Shown one piece after another: positions 35,822 to 47,300 of a DNA stretch of 64,000 nt. The DNA comes from Diogma glabrata. Taxonomy: Eukaryota > Arthropoda > Insecta > Diptera > Cylindrotomidae. The DNA is taken from NCBI GenBank assembly GCA_963693315.1, contig OY856186.1, positions 91,119,554 through 91,183,553 on the forward strand, given 5' to 3'. Numbering within the stretch: the stretch's first letter is position 1; the number at the start of each line of letters is the position of its first letter. The position numbers and the translations under genes were made by a program. The notes beneath the pieces were generated by a model. That model was not told the DNA's origin and did not search any database. It worked only from the letters and a program-made list of their open reading frames with translations.

Positions 35822-35945
35822 TGAACAATTATGGAGTTATGGTAACACGAGTGGAGATATAGGTCTGACAGAGCTGAGTTGCCTGAGACCAATATTTGTG
35901 GAGATGTGTACCATAGGTTAAAAGGTTCGTTTACAATACTCGAGC
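35822..35945 (+). repeat. Leader segment repeated in inverted orientation at 38405-38525
   Basis: From GAACAATTATGGAG to AAAAGGTTCGTTT this segment is the reverse complement of 38410-38525 with few mismatches. The two segments could pair across the interior. Confidence 0.75.
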
Positions 35946-36032
35946 ATTCAAAAAACTCTTCCCTTCTCCTCTTTCCAACTCTTGCCTGCTACTTTTATCG
36001 TCCCATCTTCGATGGCACTAGGGGGGGAGTGT

Positions 36033-36688
36033 TGTGGCGAACATTTAAATTAAACACTTTTTTCAATTTTTAGTAGCCGATGTTTTTATCGTTAAAAATT
36101 ATTAAAAAAACAAAATAGTTTTTAGACTTCTAATTTTTCGTTTATGAAAAAGGTTTTTAGTTTTTGTTCTGAAAAATGAAAGTTTCCTAAATATATTTTT
36201 ATATCTATATATTATTATTTTCTTTGGATAACAATAATAAGAATTGTTTAAAAACCACAACGTTTTTGGTAGTGTAAAATTTAAATATTCTATGCAGTTT
36301 CTAAAACAAGACGCTCTCTGTGAAATATTATATAAGGAGTTATAAAAATTACAATTAAAATTTTGTTATTTCAAAACAACTCAAAGTAATTGTTTTAATA
36401 ATACCAAAACGCATAAAAATAGTGAATGGATTTACATTGGTGGCTTATTGTATGATCTGATTAAAAGGAACGGGAAAATAAAAGAAAGCTATTTCATTTG
36501 TTACGAAGATCAACGTTCAACTGGTTTTTAAATTTAAATTGTATTAAAGTTACAGCAGGAGCAGCAATGAATATACATAGTCAACTTAACTACAGCGTCG
36601 ACATGCAAGCCTCCAGCCGCTAACTACTCTACTCTATACTGCTCTACATCGTTCTGCTCCACTTTACTCTCCACAAGAACAGCTATAA
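36033..36688 (+). repeat. Diverged internal LTR-like block (LTR-B)
   Basis: It is preceded by a GGGGGGGAG purine tract and starts TGTGGCGAACATTTAAATTAA, like the outer LTR. It has a similar AT-rich body and an AGC-rich 3' part. It is followed at 36691 by TGGTGACCATCCGAC, a primer-site-like sequence differing from the outer one. No partner copy lies in the window. It is therefore a solo or recombined LTR of a sister family inside the LARD. Confidence 0.6.
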
Positions 36689-37509
36689 ATTGGTGACCAT
36701 CCGACTGAGAGAACAATTTTGGGATTTAGACAACACAATTTTGGGATTAAGAATTCAAGTATTTTTTGTTTTAAATTAATGCAATTTTTTTTTAAAAGCT
36801 ATTTATTTAATTTTATTGTTTTTTGTTATTCAATTTTAAAATTTTTTTAGAAATTATGTACATATTTGGGGAATTTTCAGTTTGTTTAGCGCTGTTGTTG
36901 TTTGCAGCATCCGTTTTGAAAATCACACAGTAATAGTTTTGTTTGTCTCAAGTATTTTAAAACGCGGAACAAATATTTTTATTTTTATAAATACATGTGT
37001 TTTGACGTTGCTGTTTAGCGGACTGTATATTTAAAGTTCGTTTTGGATGAAGTAAAAAGTTAAATTTATTGTTTAGTTTTAATGATAACAAATATGGAAA
37101 AATGTTTCAAAAGAAAAAAGTGCGTCTGTACACAGTGATCGGTAATCAACTAACTGAATCAATTATACAAGAAAATTCTTGACTTGAGATAAAAGTAAAA
37201 AATACATATGTGTGGGAATGAGGCCCCGCAAAATTCCAAATTATCTTTTATTGCAAAAAATATATAAATGGTTACGCGACACAACAATTATACTTATTTA
37301 GGGCGTTTCATTATAAACATATAAAATTTAGTTAAATCCAAACAACATGTACATATTTAATATTTTTTTCGTTTTACAGTGCCAAACATTTTCTCCTAGC
37401 GTCACGTTCTTCTTTTTTCTCCAAATTCTTATTTTTCGGCTTTCAGGCAACGTCAACTCTTGCTAGTGCGACTATTTTTTTGAATTTGTCGTTTTGTTTA
37501 ATAATCGAT

Positions 37510-37845
37510 ATCATGGGCCGAAGCTTCACAACTCTTTCCTTCGTAAGACCCACTTCGTTCTCCGTTACTCATGGGCTGAAGTTTAAGATTTCCTTCCTTC
37601 GTAAGACCCATTACACTCTCCTTAAATTTTTGGGCCGAAGCTTCACAACTCTTTCCTTCGTAAGACCCACTTCATTCTCCGTTACTCATGGGCCGAAGTT
37701 TAAGATCTCCTTCCTTCGTAAGACCCATTACACTCTTCTTTACTCATGGGCCGAAGCTTCAGAACTCTTTCATGGGCCTAATTAATCACATTCTTTCTTC
37801 GTAAGACCCGCTCCAATCTCCTTAACTTATGGGCCGAAACAAATT
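37510..37845 (+). repeat. Tandem array, 58-bp units in a 116-bp higher-order pattern
   Basis: Units begin ATGGGCCGAAG and contain TTCCTTCGTAAGACCCA. Starts lie near 37514, 37571, 37630, 37688, 37746, 37771 and 37828. Two unit types alternate (CTTCACAACTC and TTTAAGAT(C/T)TCC), giving a two-unit higher-order period. A 101-codon frame (37480-37785) is produced by the repeat and is probably not a gene. Confidence 0.75.
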
Positions 37846-37867
37846 TTTCAAATTTTCTGATTTTTTA

Positions 37868-38115
37868 ATTTCTATCCTTAACGTTACCCATATGTTACCA
37901 TAACATGAACATCTCCTAACGTTAACCATCTATCTGTTGACAAAACAGATATGGTCCTTATGGATATAAACATCAGATTTCATATAATTAAGCAAAAACT
38001 CCAAATATCTGATCTTAAAGGAATATCCCCAACGTTACCCATATGTTTTTACAACATGAACATCTTCTGACGTTAACCATTTATCTGTTGACGAACAGGT
38101 ATGGTTCTTATGGAT
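37868..38115 (+). repeat. Two copies of a ~156-bp unit (AACGTTACCCATATGTT...)
   Basis: AACGTTACCCATATGTT starts at about 37880 and 38034, and GTTAACCAT(C/T)TATCTGTTGAC follows at the same offset in both copies. Confidence 0.65.
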
Positions 38116-38159
38116 ATTTAAAATGACATTTCGTCGTTAATCAGATATTTCTTCTTAAA

Positions 38160-38525
38160 GCGGTCTTTTTCTATGGTACACGTCTCCAAGGTAAACATTG
38201 GTCTCAGTCAACTTTGTTCTGTCAGACTTTACCAAACTTGTGTTACCATATTCACTCCTTTGCTTACGCTAAATTTCTGCTTATTCTTGCTTTTTACAGC
38301 TACTTTTCGACAATTGAATCAATAATCACGTTTATACATGCTAGTATTGTCTCAGTAAACTTTGATCTGTCAGACATTCAGCATCACCGACGTTACTTTT
38401 CTGCTTCTCGTATTTTAAACGAACCTTTTAACCTATGGTACACATCTCCGCAAATATTGGTCTCAGGCAACTCAGCTCTGTCAGACCTATATCTCCACTC
38501 GTGTTACCATAGCTCCATAATTGTT
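38160..38525 (+). repeat. Repeated TATGGTACAC...GTCTCAG...CTGTCAGAC segments
   Basis: Related segments lie at about 38172-38255, 38348-38378 and 38436-38520. The last is the inverted partner of 35822-35945. Confidence 0.6.
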
Positions 38526-38718
38526 CGTTTCTTTTTTTTTTTGCAGAACTCCAATTCGTAAGACCCATAGTTTTTTTCCTCCACCAAATGGTATCGATTC
38601 CTAACAACATATCTAAACTTTTTCTTATTCGCTACAATTACTTAAGCAAAACTCTTTCTTTCTTACCTTTTCAACTCTGCTTAATTTCTTTATTTATATC
38701 GTTCTAGGAGGGGAGTGT

Positions 38719-39333
38719 TGTGGCAAGCATTAAAATTAATAATTTAAAAAAATTAGCAGGCGATGATTTCCTTAATATTTATTAAATAAACAAAAAATAT
38801 TTTTTATTCTTCAGATTTTGTTTTTTCCAAATAGTTTCGAGTTCTTAATTTTCGTGTTAAATTAAAAATGTAATTCTCTATGTAAATTATATTTCATCGC
38901 CTCGCCATCAATTTGATTAATACAATAAGACAAATTTCATGTAACTTGTATAATCTATTTATAAATACAATTAAACTCTAAAATGTTATTGTGTTTTGAG
39001 AGAATTTAATTTATATTTGTGCTACTTAATAATGGTTCAAGACCATTAGTGAATGTGGAAGCTAGTGTACCTGAAGAAGTTTGGAAATAAATTTAATTCA
39101 TGATATGGTTGTTACAACAACATTTTATCTGCTGCCTTTTGTGTTTACTTTACGTGAACATTATAATTGTTAAATCATAATGAATATTCAGCTTAATCAA
39201 CGCATTCAAAGTAACTCATAATATTGGATACAACATCTCGTATCATCATATTCATCTCCTGGAAAAATTCAACGCCACTAGCAGCCAGCCTCTATATTAA
39301 AATCTACCTCCACTCAACGCAGTAACATCTAAA
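38719..39333 (+). repeat. LARD 3' LTR, uninterrupted
   Basis: This 615-bp LTR follows the purine tract AGGAGGGGAG (38707-38715) and is followed by CACT (39334-39337). Confidence 0.85.
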
Positions 39334-39738
39334 CACTCACATCGATACTTACTACTTCCATCACGCGGTAAGAATTAATTGAAAGTGTATATTTTTAAAT
39401 AAATTTAAAAAAATCGATTTTAAATTTTTTAAACTTAAAACTAATGGAGAAAGCTACCCTTAAAATTTTTAACAAATATTGTTGTCATTTGAAAATCGTG
39501 AATATTTCTAGCGCATTGATATATTTTAAAAAAAACCTACTACGAATAAAAATATATACGTATTCGAGGATTATTCGGCATATACGTGTTCGAGGATTTT
39601 CTTTTTTGGAAAATAATGCGGTTCCAAATATCGAGAATTTCGTGATTTTTGGCTAGTCGAGTTATTTTTAAATATTCATAAATTCGGTTCTATTAAAGAT
39701 AGAAACTTCTAGTTTGTTGTATTTTAAAGTTTAAAGAT
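39334..39738 (+). mobile_element. GGGC-family element copy B, last piece
   Basis: This matches 11262-11665 of copy C, then diverges at about 39738. No right terminus of the family follows, so copy B is truncated here or its right half was replaced. Confidence 0.75.
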
Positions 39739-39920
39739 GCTTGTTTACAAAAAAAATTAAATTAATAAAAGTTATTAACAAATTCCAATTGTAAAAGCTA
39801 TTGTTGCTGTAACAAATAAAATGTTCAAATCAATTTTTAGTTATCATCTAACAAAAATAAAGAGTGTTTAGTATGACCATTGTATTTTACGTTCAATTTT
39901 CAATAAACATATTTAATTAA

Positions 39921-40433
39921 TGGAGGAATGAGTTTTACTGTTAGAAATAATAGTAGATTCTTGTATGAGCTTAGAATGAAGGCAATTCTTCACGAGGATG
40001 AAGTTTCCCGAAACTAGCGTAGCGAGTGGAGGGAATCATCCGAGTGAAGAATTGCCATCATCCTAAGCGAATACAAGATGCTATTTTATCCACGACTGTA
40101 AAATATTTCGTTTGATTTCCAGTTTTCATGCAAAAATTTGTATGGCCATATTGAAATAAATACATCAAAGATAGCGAAAAACAAAACAAGTTTGTTGTTT
40201 AATTTGTTAGGGGAATATTTAATAAACTATAGAGCTGTTAAAGAATTTTAATCAAATTCACTAGTTGTGGAATGAATACAATTACAATGGAAGACATACG
40301 CATGGAAAGCATATATTCTTTAGTAGTCGTGGATAAACTAATTTATCGAGCGCGGAACAAAAAATTTAATAAATTTTTGTCATCCGGCGCTGAAAAAATT
40401 AACTTTTTTGTAACAGTAAAACTCATTTCTCCA
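39921..40433. mobile_element. 513-bp MITE with TTAA target duplication
   Basis: The termini TGGAGGAATGAGTTTTACTG and its near-complement CAGTAAAACTCATTTCTCCA are flanked by TTAA (39917-39920 and 40434-40437). The interior includes a GC-richer foldback (TTCTTCACGAGGATGAAG; GAAACTAGCGTAGCGAG). A TTAA duplication suggests a piggyBac- or Kolobok-type transposase acting in trans. Confidence 0.8.
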
Positions 40434-40484
40434 TTAACTATATAAAACTAGAAATTCAAAGGGTAAAATGCTTAGTCGAATAAA

Positions 40485-40620
40485 TCCCACCATAAATATA
40501 AACGAGGACCTAGAAAATTTGCAGATTGGGATGACAAAAATTTGGTAAATTTTAATTCCACCAAGACACAGCCATCGATTATTTTCAGATTAAAAAACCA
40601 GTTCCCCAACGATGTTTCAA
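40485..40620 (+). pseudogene. Non-LTR reverse transcriptase fragment
   Basis: NEDLENLQI, then after a one-base shift DKNLVNFNSTKTQ, match the region after the RT palm in Jockey-like elements (D-L-x-x-x-x-x-W-x-x-x-x-x-V-x-F-N-x-x-K-T-Q). The fragment is short and frameshifted. Confidence 0.65.
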
Positions 40621-41005
40621 AATTATAGTTTGTGTGGCGAACAATTAGACGGATGACAAAAGTGCGTCAAAAAAGAACTTTGCCCGAATCAATAGTCTAT
40701 TCAATCTAAAAAGGTTTAAAAAAGCGTTAATCAACAACTTAACACGCTTGTTGTTGTGGGACTTAGGTCATAAAAGGCTAAAATGTGTTGTTTTGACGCG
40801 TATTGTAATTCCTATACAACACTTTTTATTAAAAAAAAAATTCGTTGAATCCCTTAAAACTTTTTCTTTGTGCGCCCGTCAGGATCAAAGTCTATAAACT
40901 TACCTGTCTGCCAACTTTTCGATTACTTCAAGCAGGTCTACAACTCTCTCGGCAGTAGGTAGTAGGCATAAAAGATTACGAATAGGAATGGAATAGTGGA
41001 ATGGT
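40621..41005. other. Interval without recognised feature
   Basis: This is non-coding, mixed composition DNA. No repeat partner was seen in the window. Confidence 0.35.
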
Positions 41006-41009
41006 GTCG

Positions 41010-41175
41010 AATAGGAACAGTGGAATGTTGTCGTGGAATAGCTACTGCAAAAGGATCTCTATGACGAAGTTATGGTAATATGAGGCACTATAATATAGGA
41101 GCGCCATTTGAGAAAATTGCAATAAATGTAGCTGGACCATTTTCGGCTACTGAAAGCATCAACAAATATGTGCTA
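41010..41175 (+). pseudogene. Gypsy integrase fragment, second copy
   Basis: This repeats 12512-12670 with scattered changes and indels, including GGAATAGCTACTGCAAAAGG and the GGAGCGCCATTTGAGAAAAT block. It is the same Mag/CsRN1-type integrase remnant and is not functional. Confidence 0.75.
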
Positions 41176-41600
41176 ATCCACGGAAAAAATTTTTTCTTCT
41201 ATTAAAATTATTTGCATTGAATCAAGAATTTTTAATGTACAAATACTCGCCCGTGTTTTCTTAGCTACCAATTCAAGTTTACGTATTTAAAATCAGTGTG
41301 TAAAACATTATCTTGTTTGAAAACTTTTTGTCTTGATTTTAAATAATTTTGATTTCATTCAAAATCTAAACAAATATCACTATTTTGATTTAAAGCATAT
41401 AAGTTTTGAATTGTAATTTGTCCAATTTCGGTTCAAACAATTAAAAGTTTGATTCAAAATCCGTATAACTTTTGATTTAAAATTTCAATATTTTGAAAAT
41501 AAATTATACCTGTTTTGTTTGGATTTTAAATCGGTTTGTTTTAAATTAAAATAATAAAATTTTATTTCAAACTAGAAGCTGTTTTGATTTTATTGGGGTA
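41176..41600. repeat. Degenerate TTTTGATTTAAAAT-rich tract
   Basis: Variants of TTTTGATTTAAAA recur irregularly. There is no coding potential. Confidence 0.4.
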
Positions 41601-41893
41601 TGGGCTGGGCATATAAATTGAATTGAAAGCCTTTAATTTCAAATATAGCATATTTTGAATTATTCATTACTTTATAACAACAATCAATACAAAGCACAAT
41701 GTTCGATAAGTCTTTAACAGGCTTCGTAAATAAATCTTGAGCATGAATTGAACTTCCAAAATTTGTTGACACTTGTTAGTTTTTTCGCAGTTTAGTTAGT
41801 TTTTTTGAATAAACCACGAATCAAAGGATCTATTGAAAGAGGAAATATAAATTTAAAACTTTTTTTATAATATTATAAAATTAAATGCTGACC

Positions 41894-42119
41894 TTGAAAA
41901 ACTGTGAAAAACGATGAATGAAATTGTCCGTCCATGGTTCCGTGAAGCAATTTGTTTTGTCAAGTAAAATTGTGTTGAAATCAATCTTTCTATCTGTAAA
42001 ATCTTGACCACATCCTTTAAGTTCACATTTTAACGATTTAGAATTTCCAGACCTCATTTGATGTATATTTCGCAAATACTTGGTCAACTTTTCAACGCAG
42101 TCACATTGCACACAACACT
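41894..42119 (-). CDS. Possible zinc-finger-like exon
   Basis: On the minus strand a TTTTTTAG acceptor at about 42120 opens into a frame with C-x2-C near its start, a later His (NIHQ), then C-x4-C (CELKGC). It ends at an AAG|GTCAGC donor-like site near 41892. The pattern resembles the first zinc-finger-like exon of insect repetitive gene families. A following frame at 41590-41772 is not in a compatible phase. I do not recognise the protein, and it may be a gene fragment carried by a repeat. Confidence 0.3.
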
Positions 42120-42260
42120 AAAAAATTTTCATTTAATAGTACATTATGATGCTAAGACGTAAGGCTAAAGATTTTGAACGTATGTGGAGTTTGCAAATCA
42201 AGGCGCTAGCCGATGGAATCTTGGAAAAATATAACACTTTAGCATATTTTAATTAATAAA

Positions 42261-42465
42261 TAATAATAAAAAATAAACGCCTTATTCTTGTTAAATTGAG
42301 TTTTATTTCACTAAATACGTATTTCGAAAGCTATGCTTTCATCGACAGTAGTATCTAAAAACTGTTTTTAGATACTACTGTCGATGAGAGCATAGTTTTC
42401 GAAATACGTATTTAGTGAAATAAAACTCAATTTAACAAGAATAAGGCGTTTATTTTTTATTATTA
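42261..42465. repeat. 205-bp near-perfect palindrome
   Basis: The left arm (from TAATAATAAAAAATAAACGC) and right arm (to TTATTTTTTATTATTA) are complementary over about 100 bp each, with only a few mismatches. The centre lies near 42363 in TAAAAACTGTTTTTAG. A transcript would fold into one long hairpin. Confidence 0.9.
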
Positions 42466-43590
42466 TATTTAAATATCTTGATACAGTTTAGAATTTTCAA
42501 AATAACATGATAAATAATACATGATAGATAATACATGATAAATTGCATAAATAATACCGTATATATAGTAAAATGTCAAAAAAATGCAAAAATTAATGTT
42601 TTTTTTTCATGCCCAAAAATGGGCATTTAAATTAAGGCAACATAATTTTAATTATACTTAGGTTAAAGTAAATAAAAAAAGTACAGATTAAAATAAAAAA
42701 TTTAATTGTGGGTGACTTCTCATAAAATGGCGCCATTTTCCAAATTTAACAAAAAATGCCAATTGTGGACGAAAAAATTAAAATTTTTTTATAAAAATTA
42801 TATCCCATATTAAGACTATTAAAATACATGTGTCCTGAAATTTTCATGAAAATTCGACGATTTTTCCGCCCCTTATCATAAATTTAGTAAAAAAAAAAAG
42901 TCACGCAATTCGATTTTTTGAGGTTAGGTTACACTTTTAAAGTGTCTGACCCCCCTAGATGGATTCGAAATTTTGACATTTTTGAGGCCCTTCCGGACCT
43001 CCAAATTTGCTAAATAATTACATGCCCACTTGCTTTTATGTCTCTAACAGAAAACAAAAAAACTTCGACTCTGCTCTTACATCAAATATTTCACTTTTTT
43101 TTACTAATATGACTCCACTAGTTATAATTTTCCGGCAACGTATTGATGTTTCGTGTTTGTTATGCAATAAATTTCTAAACAGAGATAAAATACTTGTACT
43201 TTTACAAAAAGTTTTTTGTTTGATATACATTGCTGCCGATAATAAAAACTATGTGCTCATAAAAGTTTTATGCCGAAAACTATATCAAAATCCGTAACCA
43301 AAACCCAAGTCTTGATATCTCAGAGCTGTGAGATTTGCTTGATGTATTTCCTATATAAACAAATAAAGCAAAGTTTCTTATCCACTTCCAATCCTCGTCG
43401 CTCAGAGATGTTCATCAGTAAAAGTTCGCCATATTTGTTGAATAAGTGGCATTTATTACATTTTGGACTTGATTATAAAAGCGTTTGGCTATGATGTATT
43501 GCAATCTTCATTGCAGAGAATTTGTTTAGTTTCTTCGGAGTATCAAATCACATCGTTTAATGAAAATATCTATGATAGGAAAATCTATTA
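42466..43590. other. AT-rich interval
   Basis: No gene was recognised. A 96-codon frame at 43007-43297 matches nothing I know. Confidence 0.4.
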
Positions 43591-43604
43591 TTGAAATATA
43601 GCGC

Positions 43605-43765
43605 AAACATGTTTTTTATGTTGATTTCATATAAAATCTACCTATTCTACCAAATCTACCCGCAATGGGCGTCATCTCGGAATTTTGACAAAATTTTGTT
43701 GCCGAATATGATATATGATATATATGATAAGCGGAGACGAAATATCGAAAAAAAATGTATATATA
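43605..43765 (+). repeat. Family with ATATGATAAGCGGAGACGAAA, copy 1
   Basis: It shares ATTTCATATAAAATCTACCT, CAATGGGCGTCATCTCGGAATTT and ATATATGATAAGCGGAGAC with 63594-63720 and, more loosely, with 57667-57765. Here it is followed only by GTATATATAAT, not by a long TA array. Confidence 0.7.
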
Positions 43766-43977
43766 ATAGGTTTTTTTAAATATAAACCTCTGCATTTAGA
43801 GGTTTTTGACTTGTCGGCTTTAACAAAAAAGTTTATTAATCAATCCCCAAAAACAATTTGCAAAAATCTTATAAGAATCAATGAAATAAATACAAAGATT
43901 TGAATAGCAGAAATTAATTTTTACTTCACCACAATTTTAAATTTTAATGCAATCTATCGAGAAAAACAAAATCTTAC

Positions 43978-44237
43978 TATTGTGTTCCTATAGTTATACT
44001 AAATAAAAGAATAACTATCGTTATACAACTTTTATATCTCATAATAAGTTGATCGTTTATTTAATATGATCTTTTCACAATAAGATTCTCTTGAACACTG
44101 ATTACCAAATTAGCTTAACAATAATATTTATAATAACAGATTATGTACAAGTATTATGATAATTACATTTACATGAAATTAATAACATAACAAGTATTTC
44201 AATTGGGATCAATTGCAACAAAAGAAAGTACATAACA
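43978..44237 (-). repeat. Mag-like 3' LTR (260 bp)
   Basis: It runs on the plus strand from TATTGTGTTCC to CATAACA and is preceded by the CTTAC duplication. Confidence 0.9.
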
Positions 44238-44369
44238 TCTCCCTTATTAAGATTAAAGATTAACATTACAAAAAAACTTAACTTAAATAAATTACAAATA
44301 AATTACGTATACAGTATTAATAATTATATCAAATTATAATTTAACAGAAAGTTATGCATAAATACTTTA

Positions 44370-47300
44370 CTACGGTTTATACCAATCTGGTGGTTTTCTT
44401 AACCTATCTGATTTTCTCAGAATAACAGAGTATTCACAATTATTTTCTTCCTCTGATTCATTATTATTATAGTAATCATTAACAATATCATTAGAATTAT
44501 GATGCTTTAAAATGGTTTTCCTTAATTGGTTAACATGGGCTAATTTTCCATAGCTATATACTTTAATTCGATAAATATGATTACTTATTTTTTTTAAAAT
44601 TTTAGCTTTAATCCATTTAACATAACCATGATCATTTACTTTATACAAAACGTTTTCATATGGTAAAAAGGTAACTAAAGGAACTATTTTTCTATTCATT
44701 AGCTCTGTAGATTTTTTATCACAATGAAAATCAAATTTAACATTTCTTTTTTTATAATTTTCTACTTCAGACAATTTTTCCTTTATTCGAATTTGCTCTA
44801 AATTAAACTTAGGTTTATATCTTAACATTCTTTCAGAAGGTATAATATTTTTATCTGTACACGGTAAATTACGATAATTACTCAAAAACTTTTCTATATT
44901 TTTAGATAAATTGAAACTACTATACTGACTATCTAACATGAATTTTTTTAATACATTTTTTGTAGTTTGTACTGCACGTTCTACACTTCCGTTACTGGCA
45001 GAATGATACGGAGGACTATGTGTCAATTTGATATCTTTGTCAGAACAAAAAACCATAAAATATTTGCTATTATATGGAGGACCATTATCACACACTATTT
45101 CAGTTGGATAGCCAAAAAGTCTAAAAATTGATTCAAGTTCTTCACATAGTGAAGTCGCACTGCTATTATTCATCAGTTTTATTTCCAACCATCTGGTATA
45201 AATATCAATTAGTATAAGGAACTGTTTCCCTCCGAAATAAAAGAAATCTAAATGAATGCGCTCAAAAGGGAAAGTTGTTTCAGGCCAAGACCCGTAGGAT
45301 TTGTTGGGTTTATTATTTTGTGTTACCTGACAACTTTCACAAGATTTTGCATATGACTCAATATCTTTATCAATATTTTCCCAAAATACATACTTACGAG
45401 CAACGACTTTCATTTTAACAATTCCACTATGATTACTATGTAATAACTTCAATACATGAATCTGAAGTGACTTCGGAATTATAACGCGTACCCCGTACAA
45501 AATACAACCTAACTCAGTACTCAATGAATGATTTTTTAAATAATAGTTTTTGAAATTTGGAGGTATATAACTATCATTCCAACCCTTTATTATGTAATTG
45601 AAAAGTTGATTTAAAAATGGATCTTTTAGGGTTTCTTCACTGATTACACCTAAATTTAATTTTAATTCTCCTTCTGATAAATTTTTGATTTCAAAAAGGC
45701 TTGCTTCCTGCTTATCTTCCATTGACATCTCAGAATCTATAGGAAGTCTTGATAAACAGTCTGCGTGACCAATTAGTTTACCTTTTCTATATTTTAATAC
45801 ATAATCAAACATGGATAATCGATAAATATATCTTTGTAAACGATTTGCCACTACTTCAGGCTGTCCGTTCTTACAATTTAAAATCCCCTCTAATGGCTTG
45901 TGATCGCTGTATATTGTAACATGATGTCCAAAAACGTACTTATAAAATTTTTCCATAGAAAAAACAACAGCAAATGCTTCACGGTGTAAAATTGGGTAGT
46001 TCTTTTCTGCATTAGTAAGTGTACGAGAAACAAAGAAAACAGGTTTTTCCGTATTACCAATTATGTGACACAGAATGCCTGATAGACCGTCGTCGCTTGC
46101 ATCACAAACGACAACAAGTGGTTTCTTTGGGTCGTAATGTTCCAAAACTTTTTTTTCTACAACATCTAATTTACAACATTTGAAAACTTTGGAACATGTT
46201 TCATTCCAATGAAATACACTATCCTTCTTTAAAAGATTATAAAAAACTCGTAATTTTTGATTTAGATTAGGCAAAAATTTTGAATAATAATTTAAAAGAC
46301 CGATAAATGACTTCAATTGAGTTACGTTTTTAGGTTCTGGAGCAGCTAAAATTGCTTCAACTTTCTTTTTGCTAGGACTAATACCACTAGCAGAAATTTC
46401 GTGACCTAAATAAGTAACTGACTCTTTGAAAAACTGACATTTTTCAAAATTTACTTTAACATTGGATTCTTTTAGTCTTTCGAAAACTATTCTCATCCTT
46501 TCTCTCAGTTCTTCTAATGTTTTGGCTCCTACTAATATGTCATCTATATAACAATATGCAAAGTTTAACCCAGCTAAAATTCTATCGATAACCGATTGAA
46601 AAATTGAAGCAGCTGGCTTAATGCCAAAAGGTAATCTTTTATAAACAAATAACCCTAAATGCGTATTGATTGTTAGAAGCTCACGAGAACTTTCAGATAC
46701 TTCTAATTGTTGGTAAGCGCCTTTGAGATCCAACAAACAAAAATATTTCGAGCCAACTAGTTTTGCTAAAACCTCATCGATTATCGGTAATGGGTAGTGA
46801 TCCGTCTTAATGAATTTGTTTATGGTGACTGAACAATCAACACAAATACGAATTTCACCACTCGGTTTTGGTACCACTACAATAGGTGATGCCCAGTTTG
46901 ATTTTGTTACTGGCATTAAAATTCCTTCTTCAACCAATCTTTTAAGTTCATCGGCTACTTTGTCCCGAATACTAAAAGGAACTGTGTAAGCCCTGAAAAA
47001 TATTGGTTTTGCATCATCGATCAACTGAATATCTACAACTACGTTTTTAATTGGACTCTTTAAATTATTATCAAATAAAATTTTAAAATTATTTTTTATT
47101 TCTGACAAAAAATTTTCTTTTAAATCCAAAAAGTTGCAATTATTTACTCGAAAAATATTTCTCCAACCTGGAAACAACTCATCTAACCAAACACGCCCTA
47201 ATAGAGGAACAAAACTTTTATTTGAATCAATAACTACCATATATAACTGAAATATTTTGTGACAATGTCTAACCTTAACCAAAATTTTACCGACAACTTT

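Larger units (their letters stand above)
33173..39333 (+). mobile_element. Non-coding LTR element (LARD-like) with tRNA-Trp type primer site
   Basis: LTRs of about 614 bp lie at 33173-35802 (interrupted) and 38719-39333, flanked by CACT (33169-33172 and 39334-39337). TGGTGACCCCGACGT at 35805 is complementary to the 3' end of insect tRNA-Trp, as in Osvaldo-type elements. AGGAGGGGAG precedes the 3' LTR. The 2.9-kb interior has no gag or pol but holds a second, diverged LTR-like block, tandem arrays and inverted segments. It must depend on another element for mobility. The LTRs differ at about ten sites, so it is older than the BEL and gypsy insertions. Confidence 0.8.

Noticed and set aside
37480..37785. 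101-codon frame with repeated RSFTTLSFVRPTSFSV
   Set aside because: It is the translation of the 58-bp tandem repeat. Its periodicity follows the DNA repeat and there is no start context or family match.
37510..37845. CRISPR-like regular repeats
   Set aside because: Units are adjacent without unique spacers, the DNA is eukaryotic, and no cas genes occur.
43007..43297. 96-codon frame as a possible small gene
   Set aside because: No motif, no paralogue in the window, and AT-rich composition like the surrounding non-coding DNA.
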